DNA of 64,000 bases, taken from contig JAFAEQ010000010.1 of assembly GCA_023423935.1 (NCBI GenBank), forward strand, positions 226,896 to 290,895. The letters run 5' to 3'. Below the pieces are notes generated by a model, which saw nothing but the letters and a program-made list of their open reading frames with translations, did not search any database and had not been told where the DNA came from. A program made the position numbers and the translations under genes. The DNA is from Pseudomonadota bacterium (GTDB lineage: Bacteria; Pseudomonadota; Gammaproteobacteria; Steroidobacterales; Steroidobacteraceae). Position 1 is the first letter of the stretch. Each line of letters opens with the position of its first letter. Below are positions 23,970 through 34,562 of the stretch, in pieces.

Positions 23970-24097
23970 CTGCTTACATCCGCCAACCTTGATGCCTCGT
24001 ACAGGCGCTGCGACAATCGCCGCACCTGCCCCAATGGTAACAGCGGCCGCTCGCCGGACCGCCAATCCTCTACAGCCTGCGATTCAAGGCCCCATCG

Positions 24098-24997
24098 ATG
24101 TCCCCGAACTCTGCCTCCCCCCCCATGCTGCAATCGAATGTGCCCGGTCTGCAGCGGATCCATCAGGGCAAGGTGCGTGACATCTACGCGGTGGACGACG
24201 ATCACATGCTGATCGTCACGACGGACCGTCTGAGCGCCTTCGACGTTGTACTCCCCGATCCGATCCCCGGTAAGGGCAGCGTTCTCACTCGCATCTCACG
24301 TTTCTGGTTCGATCGCACCAGCCATATCGTGCCCAATCATGTGGCAGACATCCGGCTCGAAAGCATCGTACCGAATGCCTCGGACAGGGCATTGATTGCC
24401 GATCGCAGCATGGTCGTGAAGCGGCTCAAAGCGCTGCCGATCGAAGCTGTGGTACGAGGCTATCTGATCGGTTCGGGATGGCGAGACTATCAACAGACAG
24501 GCATGGTCTGCGGAATCACGCTGCCGACCGGCCTGCGCCAGGCAGATCGATTGCCCCACGCCCTGTTTACGCCCTCCAGCAAAGCACCGCAGGGCGAGCA
24601 CGACGAGAACATCAGTTATGACAAGGTCGTGGAAACCGTCGGGGTCGGCCTTGCGGAGCAGATTCGCGTGACCGCGCTGGCCTTGTATGAGTTCGCCGCC
24701 GCCTATGCACTCGAGCGCGGCATCATCATCGCGGACACCAAGTTCGAATTCGGCGTCGATGACGCAGGACACCTGACCCTCATCGACGAAGCGCTCACCC
24801 CCGACTCATCGCGCTTCTGGCCTGTGGATACCTATCGGCCCGGGACCAGCCCGCCAAGCTTCGACAAGCAATTCGTGCGCGACTACCTGGAAACACTGGA
24901 TTGGAACAAGCGCGCACCGGGACCCTCGCTGCCACCCGAGATCATTGCGAAGACGAGCGCCAAGTACGAAGAAGCGTTCAAGCGCCTCACAGCCTGA
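24098..24997 (+). CDS. purC: Phosphoribosylaminoimidazole-succinocarboxamide synthase
   Basis: 299 aa. Joins aspartate to CAIR with ATP in purine synthesis. Signatures: [66 protein letters not shown] and [11 protein letters not shown]. Of the longer eukaryote-like subtype rather than the roughly 237-aa E. coli form. purE and purK lie 4.5 kb downstream on the same strand. Confidence 0.97.
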   Translation: MSPNSASPPMLQSNVPGLQRIHQGKVRDIYAVDDDHMLIVTTDRLSAFDVVLPDPIPGKGSVLTRISRFWFDRTSHIVPNHVADIRLESIVPNASDRALIADRSMVVKRLKALPIEAVVRGYLIGSGWRDYQQTGMVCGITLPTGLRQADRLPHALFTPSSKAPQGEHDENISYDKVVETVGVGLAEQIRVTALALYEFAAAYALERGIIIADTKFEFGVDDAGHLTLIDEALTPDSSRFWPVDTYRPGTSPPSFDKQFVRDYLETLDWNKRAPGPSLPPEIIAKTSAKYEEAFKRLTA

Positions 24998-25079
24998 ACT
25001 CAGGCAGGCGATGCGCTCGCCATCGCTGGGCTGCTGAACAAACGCGCGCATCGACCTGGACCGACCACGGGGAGACAAC

Positions 25080-26123
25080 GTGACTCAAGCATCGGCGAAC
25101 GGATCCGCGATTCGTGCTGAGAGATCTTCCAGCACACCGCCCCGCTTTGCCCATATGCCGCGCACCGTCGCCATCATCTATCTCGCCTTCGGCGCGATGT
25201 GGATCTTTCTCACTGACCGACTGCTGGTGTGGATGCAGTTCAGCCCCGCCCGCATTCTTCAGCTGCAGACGCTCAAGGGATGGTTGTTCGTTCTCGGCTC
25301 GGCGATGCTCGTCTATCTGCTCCTCAAGCGTTACGAGCGAAGCTATCAACGCGCAACTCAGGCACTCCTGGAGTCTCAGGACGAAGTGCGCCAGATGAAT
25401 GCCGACCTCGAGCGACGAGTCACTGCGCGCACATTGCAGCTGGAATCGGCAAACCGTGAGCTCGAAGCATTCGCGTATGCGGTCTCGCACGATCTGCGCG
25501 CGCCCTTGCGCAGCATGTCCGGATTCAGTCAGATCCTGCAGGAGAGCGCTCCCGAATCGCTCGACGAAAAATCGCGCGGATATCTGCGGCGCATCTGCGA
25601 TGCGAGCGCGCGCATGTCGGCACTCATCGATGATCTGCTCAGCCTGTCGCGCATCAGTCGCAGCGAGCTGACGCCACGGGAGACGAGTCTCACTCAGATT
25701 GCGACCGACGTTGCCGCCACGGTGCGCGATCGCTATCCCGGACGCGCAGTCGAGCTCACGATTCAACCGGGAATGGACGTGCACGGCGATACGCGGCTGT
25801 TGCGAATCGCAATGGAGAACCTGCTCGATAACGCATGGAAGTACACGGCGAATGCCGATCCCGCGCGCATCGAAGTCGGATGCGAAAGTTCCGACAGCGG
25901 CAACACCTATTTCGTGCGCGACAACGGCGTGGGCTTCGACATGGCGTACTCGGCGAAACTGTTCGGCCCCTTTCAGCGTTTGCACGCCGAGTCCCAGTTT
26001 CCCGGCACGGGAATCGGTCTGGTCACCGTGCAGAGAATCATTGCACGTCACGGCGGCCGTATCTGGGCACAGGCCGAACCGGATCGGGGCGCTACGTTCT
26101 ATTTCACGCTCGACTCGAAGTGA
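25080..26123 (+). CDS. Membrane sensor histidine kinase (orphan)
   Basis: 347 aa from GTG 25080 with GGAG upstream. Two transmembrane helices (about 28-47 and 65-83) enclose a very short periplasmic loop; a coiled coil follows (88-132); the phospho-acceptor is His137 in YAVSHDLRAPLRSMSGF; the HATPase domain has MENLLDNAWKYT, DNGVGFDM and GTGIGLVTVQRI. It resembles the kinase cores of phytochrome-associated enzymes but lacks any photosensory or PAS domain. No response regulator is adjacent. With so little extracytoplasmic sequence it probably senses a membrane-embedded or cytoplasmic cue. Confidence 0.9.
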   Translation: MTQASANGSAIRAERSSSTPPRFAHMPRTVAIIYLAFGAMWIFLTDRLLVWMQFSPARILQLQTLKGWLFVLGSAMLVYLLLKRYERSYQRATQALLESQDEVRQMNADLERRVTARTLQLESANRELEAFAYAVSHDLRAPLRSMSGFSQILQESAPESLDEKSRGYLRRICDASARMSALIDDLLSLSRISRSELTPRETSLTQIATDVAATVRDRYPGRAVELTIQPGMDVHGDTRLLRIAMENLLDNAWKYTANADPARIEVGCESSDSGNTYFVRDNGVGFDMAYSAKLFGPFQRLHAESQFPGTGIGLVTVQRIIARHGGRIWAQAEPDRGATFYFTLDSK

Positions 26124-26210
26124 TCCTCTGCTGCACAACGCTTTCCATCGCCATCATCCATCGGCCGCTGCCTTGCTGGCTTCTCGTGCACATGTCAGTC
26201 TGAAACGGCC

Positions 26211-27527
26211 ATGATCGCCACTCTCGCCGCGCGCCTGGAGCATTGGCTTTTCGAACCCCCGGAGTCCGTCATCGGCAAGCCGGTGTGGAAGCTCGCGCGC
26301 GTTCTGCGTTATCCCTACGCACTGATTCGCGACGTGACCCGCGGGGATCTCACGTTGCGTGCAATGAGCCTGGTCTACACGACACTGCTGTCCATCGTTC
26401 CGCTCATTGCTCTCTCGTTCTCCGTGCTGAAGGGCCTGGGCTTTCACCGCGAGCTGGAACCGGTGCTCTTCGCATTCCTCGAGCCGCTCGGCGAGAAGGC
26501 CTACGACATCACGGCGCAGGTGATGGAGTTCGTCGATAACGTGCGTGGCGGGGTGCTGGGCTCCATCGGCCTGGTCTTCCTACTGTACAACGTGATCTCG
26601 ATGGTCCAGAAGGTCGAGGAAAGCTTCAATTTCGTGTGGCGAGTCGATCAGCCACGCAGTTTCGGCCGGCGCTTCAGCGAATATCTGAGCGTGATGGTGA
26701 TCGGCCCGGCGGTGATCGTCGGCGCCGTCGGCGTGCTGGCCTCGATGTCCAACAGCAGCATCGTGCGCTACCTGTCGCACTACGAGCCGTTCGGTTCGAT
26801 CATCGTAGGCCTGGGCCACATCGCACCGTACCTGCTGGTCATGGGCGTATTCACGTTCCTGTATGGATTCGTGCCGAATACCAAGGTACGCATCCGCCCC
26901 GCCCTCATCGGGGGCGCAACGGCAGGGCTGGCCTGGGTCGCGATGGGCATGATCTTCGCTTCCTTCGTGAGGACTTCCGGCGGCACGATGGTGATCTACG
27001 CCGGCTTCGCGATCGTCATCGTCGCATTGATCTGGCTGTACACCTCGTGGCTCGTGCTGCTGCTGGGCGCACAGCTCGCGTTCTATGTGCAGCATCCGCA
27101 GTATCTGCGTCCGGGCCGCGGCGAGATTCAGCTCAATGCGAGTCTGCGCGAGCGTGTCGCGCTCTCGATCATGTACCTGATCGTGCAGGATTACGGATCG
27201 TCGAAACGACGCTGGACGACCAATAGTCTCGCAGCCCATCTGGAGCTTCCGGGTGCGGCGCTCGGGCCCATCGTGACTGCACTCGAACAACGAGGGCTGC
27301 TGGTCATCGCAGAGGACGATACCTGGCTGCCAGGCCGTGATCCGGCGGGCATGAGCCTTGCCGAAGTCGTCGACGCGATTCGTCACGAAACCGCAGGACC
27401 GCGGCTCAGCCGTATTCGCGATGTCGCCCCCGCAGTGGAGGCCGCACGACGCGCGGAAGATGCGATGAAAGAGACGCTGAGCGGCCGCACCGTCCGCGAG
27501 CTGTGCGACCGCAGCGAGTGGAAGTGA
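26211..27527 (+). CDS. YihY/BrkB family inner-membrane protein
   Basis: 438 aa. Residues of about 45-300 form a multi-helix membrane domain of the YihY (formerly RNase BN) family: RAMSLVYTTLLSIVPLIALSF, GGVLGSIGLVFLLYNVISMV, FLYGFVPNTKVRIRPALIGG and FAIVIVALIWLYTSWLVLLLGAQLAFY. A cytoplasmic C-terminal domain of roughly 130 residues follows, including a winged-helix-like part (LAAHLELPGAALGPIVTALE). Function is unestablished; the historical RNase BN label is not justified. Confidence 0.9.
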   Translation: MIATLAARLEHWLFEPPESVIGKPVWKLARVLRYPYALIRDVTRGDLTLRAMSLVYTTLLSIVPLIALSFSVLKGLGFHRELEPVLFAFLEPLGEKAYDITAQVMEFVDNVRGGVLGSIGLVFLLYNVISMVQKVEESFNFVWRVDQPRSFGRRFSEYLSVMVIGPAVIVGAVGVLASMSNSSIVRYLSHYEPFGSIIVGLGHIAPYLLVMGVFTFLYGFVPNTKVRIRPALIGGATAGLAWVAMGMIFASFVRTSGGTMVIYAGFAIVIVALIWLYTSWLVLLLGAQLAFYVQHPQYLRPGRGEIQLNASLRERVALSIMYLIVQDYGSSKRRWTTNSLAAHLELPGAALGPIVTALEQRGLLVIAEDDTWLPGRDPAGMSLAEVVDAIRHETAGPRLSRIRDVAPAVEAARRAEDAMKETLSGRTVRELCDRSEWK

Positions 27528-27531
27528 GAGG

Positions 27532-28899
27532 CTACTCGCCTGCGATCGTCATCTTCTCGATGAGAATCGAACCGGTGCGCACGCCGCCACGCGCATCCAC
27601 ATCACTACCCACCGCGACGATCTGACGGAACATGTCCTTGAGATTGCCGGCAATCGTGATCTCGTGCACGGGATATGCGATCGCGCCGTTCTCGATCCAG
27701 AAGCCGGCCGCTCCGCGCGAATAATCGCCGGTGACATTGTTGACGCCCTGCCCCATCAGCTCGGTGACGACCAGGCCTCGATCCATTTTCTTCAGCAATG
27801 CATCGAAGCCGTCCGGGCCTGCTTTCACGATCAGGTTATGCACACCACCGGCGTTGCCCGTGGTCTTCAAGCCCAACCGTCGCGCCGAGTAGGTGCTCAG
27901 GATGTAGCCGTCGAGGACACCATCTGCGACCAACTCGCGATCATGTGTGGAGCAGCCCTCGCTGTCGAAAGGCGCGCTCCCCAAGGCCTTGCGGATGTGT
28001 GGTCGTTCCGACATCTGCATCCAGGCGGGAAACACCTGCTGACCGGCCGCATCGAGCAGGAACGAAGCCTTGCGATACTGACTGCCGCCGCGGATGGCGC
28101 CGAGGAAATGGCCGACGAGACCACGTGCCAGCTCCGGCACATAGAGCACGGGGGCTGTCGTCGTTGCAGGTTTGCGCGCGCTGAGACGCCGCAGCGCACG
28201 CTGGGCAGCGGTACGACCGATGTGCTCGCCATTTTCCATTTCCCGCCAATCGCGCACCGAGCTGTACCAGTAGTCGCGTTGCATCTCGCCGTCCTGCTGC
28301 GCGACGACGACACAACTGAGGCTGTGCACGGTGCTCGGATAGCCACCGATAAAACCCAGCGAGTTGCCGAACACGCGCAGCCCGCGATGACTCGACAGCG
28401 TGGCACCTTCGGAATTCGTGATGCGCTTGTCGTACGACAAGGCCGCGGCCTCGCAAGCGACTGCCATGTCACGCGCTGCATCCGGCTCGATATTCCACGG
28501 ATGGCTCAGATCGAGATCCGGGACGTCAGTGGCGATCGTGTCCGGATCCGGAAGCCCGGCTGCGTCGTCTTCTGCGGTGAATCCGGCAATGCTGAATGCC
28601 TTGCTCACTGTCTCGCGAATGGCCTTGGCACTGAGATCTGCCGTGCTCGCGGAGCCCTTGCGCTTGCCGCGATAAACCGTCACACCCATGCCGCGATCGC
28701 GTTGATATTCGAGCGTTTCGACTTCGCCCAGACGCGCCGTGACGGACAAGCCGGTGTCGACACTCACGGCCGCTTCGCTTTCGGATGCGCCGAGCTTCTT
28801 CGCTTCCTGGATCGCCAGCTCCACCAGTGCCTGAAGATCGGCCTGATTGAGCGTGCTGCCTGCGGCAGGCGGTGCTGCCATCGTGGTTGGGGTAGACAT
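27532..28899 (-). CDS. pmbA: Metalloprotease PmbA/TldE subunit
   Basis: 455 aa. The non-catalytic half of the heterodimeric TldD/TldE protease that trims unfolded or modified peptides such as microcin B17 leader and CcdA. Family marks: TGLSVTARLGEVETLEYQRDRG, KGSASTADLSAKAI, the VTGDYSRGAAGFWIENGAI segment and VHEITIAGNLKDMF near the end. It lacks the HExxxH of TldD. Its partner tldD is at 33-34.5 kb. Divergent from yjgA, the usual pairing. Confidence 0.95.
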   Translation of the reverse strand: MSTPTTMAAPPAAGSTLNQADLQALVELAIQEAKKLGASESEAAVSVDTGLSVTARLGEVETLEYQRDRGMGVTVYRGKRKGSASTADLSAKAIRETVSKAFSIAGFTAEDDAAGLPDPDTIATDVPDLDLSHPWNIEPDAARDMAVACEAAALSYDKRITNSEGATLSSHRGLRVFGNSLGFIGGYPSTVHSLSCVVVAQQDGEMQRDYWYSSVRDWREMENGEHIGRTAAQRALRRLSARKPATTTAPVLYVPELARGLVGHFLGAIRGGSQYRKASFLLDAAGQQVFPAWMQMSERPHIRKALGSAPFDSEGCSTHDRELVADGVLDGYILSTYSARRLGLKTTGNAGGVHNLIVKAGPDGFDALLKKMDRGLVVTELMGQGVNNVTGDYSRGAAGFWIENGAIAYPVHEITIAGNLKDMFRQIVAVGSDVDARGGVRTGSILIEKMTIAGE

Positions 28900-29011
28900 G
28901 CAGAAATCTTAGCAGGCACCTTCGGTGCGCATATCACGGCTTTTCGAAGCCACGAGGCAAGACGTGTAGAGTAGGCATTCGTCTTCGCTCCCCGACTGCC
29001 CTCTCGAATCC

Positions 29012-29512
29012 ATGACCGAACAGGAAGAACCCCCCAGCAAAAGTGCCCGCAAACGCGCCAGCGACGATCTGCAGGCGCTGGGCGAGGCCTTGATCGATCT
29101 GCCCGAAAGCGAGTTCGAGGCATTGCCGCTGCCGGAGAATCTGCGCGAGGCCGTGCTGCTGGCGCGACGCATCACGGCACATGGCGGCCTGTACCGTCAG
29201 AAGCAGTACATCGGCAAGCTGATGCGCAAAATCGACCCGGAGCCCATTCGCGCCGCGCTCGCAGCGAAACACGAACGCGAGCGTGTCGCGACGCTGCGGT
29301 TTCGCCGGCTCGAGCAGTGGCGCGATCGGATCGTGCACGAAGGCCGGCCCGCACTCGAGGCCTTTGCGGCGGAACAGGGCTCTGTACCTCCCGAGCTTCT
29401 GAAGGAGCTCGGCGCGTTGACCGACAAGGCGCATCGAGAGCACACACAGCAGATCCAGGTCACTGCGGGACGGGAGCTCTTCCGCAAGCTGCGTGAGGCC
29501 ATGGGCGACTGA
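29012..29512 (+). CDS. yjgA: Ribosome-associated protein YjgA/DarP (UPF0307)
   Basis: 166 aa, all helical and highly charged. Signatures: SKSARKRASDDLQALGEALI, DLPESEFEALPLPENLREAV, RQKQYIGKLMRKID and a C-terminal ELFRKLREAM. The family associates with late 50S assembly intermediates. Divergent from pmbA and followed 30 bp later by purE. Confidence 0.94.
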   Translation: MTEQEEPPSKSARKRASDDLQALGEALIDLPESEFEALPLPENLREAVLLARRITAHGGLYRQKQYIGKLMRKIDPEPIRAALAAKHERERVATLRFRRLEQWRDRIVHEGRPALEAFAAEQGSVPPELLKELGALTDKAHREHTQQIQVTAGRELFRKLREAMGD

Positions 29513-29542
29513 TCGTCGGCGCTCTCCTGCTACAATTCCCCG

Positions 29543-30043
29543 ATGAAACCTCTCGTCGGCATCATCATGGGTTCCAGCTCCGACTGGGACACCCTGCAAC
29601 CTGCATCGGACATGCTCAAACGCTTGGGCGTGGCACATGAAACGCGCGTGGTCTCGGCACACCGCACGCCCGATCTGCTGTTCGAATACGCAGCGAGCGC
29701 TCGTGAGCGCGGGATCGAAGTCATCATTGCAGGCGCGGGCGGCGCGGCCCATTTACCCGGTATGTGCTCTTCGAAAACCACACTGCCGGTGCTTGGCGTG
29801 CCGGTGCAGTCGAAAGCACTGAACGGGATGGATTCTTTACTTTCGATCGTCCAGATGCCAGCGGGCATTCCGGTGGGCACGCTCGCCATCGGCCAGGCTG
29901 GCGCAACCAACGCGGCACTCCTCGCAGCGTCGATTCTCGCCAACAAATACCCCGAAGTGCTCGCAGCACTCGACACGTTCCGTCGCGAACAAACCGACAA
30001 AGTGCTCGCGAATCCGGATCCGTCAGCAGTCAAACATTCATGA
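29543..30043 (+). CDS. purE: N5-carboxyaminoimidazole ribonucleotide mutase
   Basis: 166 aa class I PurE. Converts N5-CAIR to CAIR. Signatures: [34 protein letters not shown] with the catalytic His, [20 protein letters not shown], and [21 protein letters not shown]. Its stop overlaps the purK start (ATGA), coupling the two. Confidence 0.97.
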   Translation: MKPLVGIIMGSSSDWDTLQPASDMLKRLGVAHETRVVSAHRTPDLLFEYAASARERGIEVIIAGAGGAAHLPGMCSSKTTLPVLGVPVQSKALNGMDSLLSIVQMPAGIPVGTLAIGQAGATNAALLAASILANKYPEVLAALDTFRREQTDKVLANPDPSAVKHS

Positions 30044-31125
30044 AGATCGGCATCATCGGTGCGGGCCAGCTCGGACGCATGCTGGCACTCGCAGGCTATC
30101 CATTGGGTCAGCGCTTCGTATTCCTCGATCAGAGCGACGACGCGCCCGGCGCGCAGGTGGGACGCATCCTGCCGGGTGCTTTCGACGATCCCGAAAAACT
30201 CGCGGCACTCGCCAAAGAAGTCGATGTCATCACGTTCGACGTCGAGAACGTACCGGTGGACGCCGTCCGTGCGATTGCCAAGCGCAAGCCGTTTCTGCCG
30301 CCCGTCGAGGCGCTCGGCGCTTCTCAGGACCGCTTGCACGAAAAGACTTTGTTTCGCTCGCTGAAGATTCCAACGCCCGAGTTCGCCGCTGTGGACAGCC
30401 TGGAAGATCTGCGCGCGGCAGCAAAACGCATCGGTATTCCCGGTGTGCTCAAGACACGTCGACTCGGCTATGACGGTCGCGGGCAGTTCTATCTGAAAAA
30501 AGCCGCGGACATCGAAGCTGCATGGGCGGCACTCGGCACCGTGCCTCTGATTTATGAAGGCTTCGTCAAATTCTCGCGTGAAGTCTCGATCATCGGCGTT
30601 CGCAGCACGCGAGGAGAGTTCCGTTGCTATCCGCTCTCCGCGAACACGCATTCGTCCGGAATCCTGCGTTATTCCACCGCGCCTTATAGCAACGCCTCTT
30701 TACAGAAGCAGGCCGAGACGTATCTCAAGCGCGTGATGAAGCACTTCGACTATGCGGGCGTGCTGACGATCGAATTCTTCGTGCGGGCTGGAAAACTCAT
30801 CGCCAACGAAATGGCTCCCCGAGTTCACAATTCCGGCCATTGGACGATCGAGGGTGCTCAAACCAGCCAGTTCGAGAATCACATCCGGGCCATCCTGGGA
30901 TTGCCGCTGGGCAGCACGCGGCCCCTGGGGCATTCGGCCATGTTCAATTTCATTGGAACAATCCCCCCCATCGAGAACATTCTGCGCGTGCCAGGCGTTC
31001 ACTTTCACAGTTATGGCAAGGAACCCCGACAGAATCGCAAACTTGGCCATTGCACCGTAACGGCACCTTCAGCGGCGGCACGAGACCGGGCACTTCGATC
31101 CCTGATGAAACTCAAGCTTTCCTGA
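30040..31125 (+). CDS. purK: N5-carboxyaminoimidazole ribonucleotide synthase
   Basis: 361 aa from ATG 30040, overlapping purE by 4 nt; the same frame is open back into purE but that part is not homologous. ATP-grasp enzyme making N5-CAIR from AIR, bicarbonate and ATP. Signatures: [69 protein letters not shown] and LGHCTVTAP. Confidence 0.97.
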   Translation: MKIGIIGAGQLGRMLALAGYPLGQRFVFLDQSDDAPGAQVGRILPGAFDDPEKLAALAKEVDVITFDVENVPVDAVRAIAKRKPFLPPVEALGASQDRLHEKTLFRSLKIPTPEFAAVDSLEDLRAAAKRIGIPGVLKTRRLGYDGRGQFYLKKAADIEAAWAALGTVPLIYEGFVKFSREVSIIGVRSTRGEFRCYPLSANTHSSGILRYSTAPYSNASLQKQAETYLKRVMKHFDYAGVLTIEFFVRAGKLIANEMAPRVHNSGHWTIEGAQTSQFENHIRAILGLPLGSTRPLGHSAMFNFIGTIPPIENILRVPGVHFHSYGKEPRQNRKLGHCTVTAPSAAARDRALRSLMKLKLS

Positions 31126-31130
31126 GCATT

Positions 31131-31146
31131 CCTGCCGAAAGGCAGG
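31131..31146 (+). terminator. GAAA-capped hairpin after purK
   Basis: CCTGCC-GAAA-GGCAGG, 6 bp with a GNRA tetraloop, five bases after the purK stop. There is no following T-tract, so it may protect a 3' end rather than terminate by itself. Confidence 0.4.
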
Positions 31147-31328
31147 CGGGCTGGGTGCGATTTGGACATAGCTCACGACCGGGATAGACCGGGAGTGCGT
31201 TGTGCGGGCTTGAGGTTTACGCTTGGGTCCTTGCTATTCGTCGCCATCCAGATCGGCCGCCAGGGCTGCAGGCGTCGTAAGGAACATCTGGCGGCTCACC
31301 GGATAAGCGCGCAGGACCCGAAGTCTCC

Positions 31329-32663
31329 ATGTACTTAGAACTGTTCAAGCTCCACGAATTGCCGTTCCGGCTCACCCCGGACCCCCAGTTCCTGTACCTC
31401 TCGAAGCACCATGCACGTGCCAAGGCGTACATGGAATCGACCATCTGGTTTACGGACGGATTCGTCGTAATCACCGGAGAGATCGGCTCCGGCAAGACGA
31501 CGCTCATCGAGACCTTCCTGAAGGAGCTCGAGAAAGATGTCGTGGTCGCGCAGATCAATCAGACGCAGGTTTCGGTGGTGGAATTCCTGCAGACGCTGCT
31601 GGTTCAGTTCGGTTATCAGCCCTTCAGGATGAAGAAGGCGGAATTGCTCGCCACACTCAACGACTTCCTGATCGAGCAGTACACCAACGGTCGCCGGGTT
31701 CTGCTCATCGTCGATGAAGCACAGAACCTCTCGAATCGCGTGCTCGAAGAGATCCGCCTGCTTTCGGGCATCGAAACGACCAAAGAGAAAGTGCTGCGCA
31801 TCATTCTCGCCGGTCAGCCCGAGCTCAACGACAAGCTGAACGCCCCGAGTCTCGTGCAGCTCGCGCAGCGTATCCGCTTGCGCTTCCATCTCACGGCGTT
31901 GTCCAAAGCGGATACCGCCGCATATATCCAACATCGTCTGGAAGTGGCGGGATCGCAGGGCCGCGAGATTTTTCACCCGGACACCTACCCGCTCATCTAC
32001 CGCTACACCGGCGGCATTCCGCGTCTGGTGAATACGCTGTGCGATACCTCGATGATGGCGGCATTCAGCCACGATCGTGACACCGTGACGGTCGAAGACG
32101 TGCGCTCAGCCGTCGAAGAAATGCAGTGGGTCGAATACGTCGAACGTTCCGTGAAGCTGCAGACGCTCAGCTCATTCAATGGCGGCGCCACGCTGACGCC
32201 CGCAGATCTGCCTCCAGGCGAACGCCGGGTCGTGCTGGGTCGAATCATGGTGGGCTTCAATGGAGCCACGATCGCAGAGCGCGATCTGACCATCGGACGT
32301 TTCATCATCGGACGCACGCCCGATAACGATCTGCAGATCGACAGCAAGTACATCAGCCGGCATCACGCGCAGATCATCACCACTGCGCAGACCTGTGTGC
32401 TCGAGGATCTGAACAGCACCAACGGCATCCATGTCAGAGCCAAGCGCGTCCGGCGCCGCATTCTCAACGACGGCGACGTGGTGCAGATCGGTCAGCACGA
32501 GATCATGTACTTTGACGAACGTCTGGCGCGCACGCGGGCGCTGAGCGCAGAAGGCGAAGACGATGCGGTCCCATTGATCCGCAACGCCATGCATCCGGAA
32601 CGCGATCCCGATACCGAAGAAGAAGAGCACGACGAACGGCCGATTCGCGCCGGCGAGCATTGA
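31329..32663 (+). CDS. ExeA/GspA-like AAA ATPase fused to an FHA domain
   Basis: 444 aa. Residues 1-280 are an ExeA-type AAA ATPase: MYLELFKLHELPFRLTPDP start, Walker A GEIGSGKT (50-57), Walker B VLLIVDEAQNL (124-134), and GGIPRLVNTLCD (sensor 2 region). Residues of about 300-395 form an FHA phosphothreonine-binding domain with GRFIIGRT, SRHHAQI (343-349) and NSTNG (362-366). A disordered acidic tail closes the protein. ExeA ATPases assemble secretins or act in polysaccharide and pilus export; the FHA part suggests phospho-dependent partner binding. No secretion genes are adjacent. No transmembrane helix is seen, unlike classical ExeA. Confidence 0.9.
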   Translation: MYLELFKLHELPFRLTPDPQFLYLSKHHARAKAYMESTIWFTDGFVVITGEIGSGKTTLIETFLKELEKDVVVAQINQTQVSVVEFLQTLLVQFGYQPFRMKKAELLATLNDFLIEQYTNGRRVLLIVDEAQNLSNRVLEEIRLLSGIETTKEKVLRIILAGQPELNDKLNAPSLVQLAQRIRLRFHLTALSKADTAAYIQHRLEVAGSQGREIFHPDTYPLIYRYTGGIPRLVNTLCDTSMMAAFSHDRDTVTVEDVRSAVEEMQWVEYVERSVKLQTLSSFNGGATLTPADLPPGERRVVLGRIMVGFNGATIAERDLTIGRFIIGRTPDNDLQIDSKYISRHHAQIITTAQTCVLEDLNSTNGIHVRAKRVRRRILNDGDVVQIGQHEIMYFDERLARTRALSAEGEDDAVPLIRNAMHPERDPDTEEEEHDERPIRAGEH

Positions 32664-32665
32664 TT

Positions 32666-32690
32666 GGATGCAGGTCTGATGCCTGCATCC
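32666..32690. terminator. Bidirectional hairpin between the AAA-FHA gene and the small membrane protein gene
   Basis: GGATGCAGG (32666-32674) and CCTGCATCC (32682-32690) pair perfectly over 9 bp around a 7-nt loop, in the short space between two converging genes. Confidence 0.6.
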
Positions 32691-32698
32691 TCACTCGA

Positions 32699-32929
32699 TC
32701 ATTTCAGCGTTTCGTCGAGGGACTTGCTGTTGTATTCGGCCTGCGTGGTTCGATAGTCCTTGCGACGCAGCCACAAGACGATGCCCGCCATCAGGCTGAG
32801 CGAACCCAGTAACAGAAAGATTCCCGGCAACAGCTCGGTTTCGAGCAGCCAGGCCGCACCCAGGAGTGCGAGCCCCACGACCATGTAGACGTAGGGAATC
32901 AATTCGTAGACGGGGCGTGCGATCCACAT
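32699..32929 (-). CDS. Small two-helix membrane protein
   Basis: 76 aa. Two hydrophobic helices (about 13-32 and 35-53: YMVVGLALLGAAWLLET and PGIFLLLGSLSLMAGIVLWL) followed by a charged cytoplasmic tail RRKDYRTTQAEYNSK. No recognised family. It lies 87 bp after tldD on the same strand and may be part of that transcript. The hydrophobic periodicity and clean start and stop make it a credible gene. Confidence 0.65.
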   Translation of the reverse strand: MWIARPVYELIPYVYMVVGLALLGAAWLLETELLPGIFLLLGSLSLMAGIVLWLRRKDYRTTQAEYNSKSLDETLK

Positions 32930-33016
32930 GCCGCCATCCTAGCAAACACGCCCGCGACTCGGAAAAGCCTCCCCCTTCTCCCCTGCGGCCGCTGCCGTTC
33001 CGCGAACAGCGGCCGG

Positions 33017-34525
33017 TTATTCGGTCGCCGTGCCGCCCACGGTCAGGCCATCGATCCGCAGCGTCGGCTGACCCACACCGACCGGCACATCCTGCCCTTC
33101 CTTGCCGCACGTACCGACACCTTCGTCGAGCTTCAGATCGTTGCCGACCATCGACACGCGGCGCAGCACATCGGGCCCGTTGCCGATCAACGTGGCGCCG
33201 CGCACGGGCGTCGTGAGCTTGCCGTTCTCGATCAGATAAGCCTCGCTCGCAGAGAACACGAACTTTCCGGAAGTGATGTCCACCTGCCCGCCGCCGAAGT
33301 TCTTGCAATACAGGCCCTTCTTGACCGAACCGATGATCTCGTCCGGATCGTGTGAGCCGGCCAGCATGTAGGTGTTCGTCATGCGCGGCAGCGTCATGTG
33401 CGCGAAGGATTCGCGACGACCGTTGCCAGTCGGTGCGACACCCATCAGTCGAGCGTTGAGCTTGTCTTGCAGATAGCCACGCAACACACCGTTCTCGATC
33501 AGCGTCGTGCACTGTGTTGGCGTGCCTTCGTCGTCGATGTTCAACGACCCGCGGCGCGATCCAAGCGTGCCGTCGTCGACGACGGTGCAATGCTCGGACG
33601 CCACTTTTTCGCCGATGCACCCGGAGAAAGCAGAAGTGCCCTTGCGATTGAAATCGCCTTCGAGTCCGTGACCGATCGCCTCGTGGAGAAGGATGCCGGG
33701 CCAACCCGGACCGAGCACGACGGTCATCGAGCCCGCCGGTGCAGGCGTCGCTTCGAGATTCACCAACGCGCCGCGAACCGCTTCCTGCACGAGATCCTTC
33801 CAGCGATCGTTTTCCAGGAATCGTTTGAACGCGTAACGCCCGCCAGTGCCTGCATAGCCCTGCTCGCGCCGCCCGTTCTGCTCGACGATGACCGAAACGT
33901 TCATGCGTACGAGGGGACGTACGTCGGCCGCCATCGTGCCGTCGCTCGAAATCACCATCACGACTTCGTGCGATCCCGACAGACTCGCCATCACCTGTTT
34001 CACGCGCGGATCGATGCGCCGCGCTTCCACATCGATTCGCTCCAGCAGGCGGATCTTGTCCGTATCGCTCAACCCCTCGATGGGATCTTCGGGCAGATAC
34101 AGCCGATGACCCGTCGATGCGTGCCAGGCCTGCAACTCATGCGTGCCACCACTGCGCGCGATCGCTCGCGCGGCATGAGAGGCCTCCGTGAGCGCGGGCA
34201 GCACGATCTCGTCCGAATAGGCAAACCCGGTTTTCTCGCCTGCCAGTGCACGCACACCGACACCCTGCTCGATGCTGTGCGCGCCGTCTTTCACGATGCC
34301 GTCTTCGAGCGACCACGACTCATCGCGGCTCAGCTGGAAGTACAAGTCGGCATAGTCGACGGTGTAACCCATGACGCTGCCAAGGATCGAGGCCAGGCGA
34401 GATTCGTCCAGGCCTGAGGGCGCGAGAATGGATCGCCGGGCGATCTCCAGGGGCGCCGAACCTTCGCTGGCGTCGGGAAGCTCGAGATGCAGTCTTGATG
34501 ATGCTGCGGTGGAAGCGCTGGACAT
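33017..34525 (-). CDS. tldD: Metalloprotease TldD
   Basis: 502 aa. Catalytic subunit of TldD/TldE. The zinc motif is [12 protein letters not shown] (HExxxH). Other marks: [75 protein letters not shown] and [20 protein letters not shown] near the C-terminus with its conserved Cys. It ends the maf-rng-yhdP-nitrilase-tldD run. Confidence 0.96.
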   Translation of the reverse strand: MSSASTAASSRLHLELPDASEGSAPLEIARRSILAPSGLDESRLASILGSVMGYTVDYADLYFQLSRDESWSLEDGIVKDGAHSIEQGVGVRALAGEKTGFAYSDEIVLPALTEASHAARAIARSGGTHELQAWHASTGHRLYLPEDPIEGLSDTDKIRLLERIDVEARRIDPRVKQVMASLSGSHEVVMVISSDGTMAADVRPLVRMNVSVIVEQNGRREQGYAGTGGRYAFKRFLENDRWKDLVQEAVRGALVNLEATPAPAGSMTVVLGPGWPGILLHEAIGHGLEGDFNRKGTSAFSGCIGEKVASEHCTVVDDGTLGSRRGSLNIDDEGTPTQCTTLIENGVLRGYLQDKLNARLMGVAPTGNGRRESFAHMTLPRMTNTYMLAGSHDPDEIIGSVKKGLYCKNFGGGQVDITSGKFVFSASEAYLIENGKLTTPVRGATLIGNGPDVLRRVSMVGNDLKLDEGVGTCGKEGQDVPVGVGQPTLRIDGLTVGGTATE

Positions 34526-34562
34526 TGAATCTCCTGCGAAAACGGATCGGCTGCGTGCGGGT

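Noticed and set aside
26211..27527. Ribonuclease BN
   Set aside because: The YihY family was once given this name, but it is a membrane protein without nuclease motifs.
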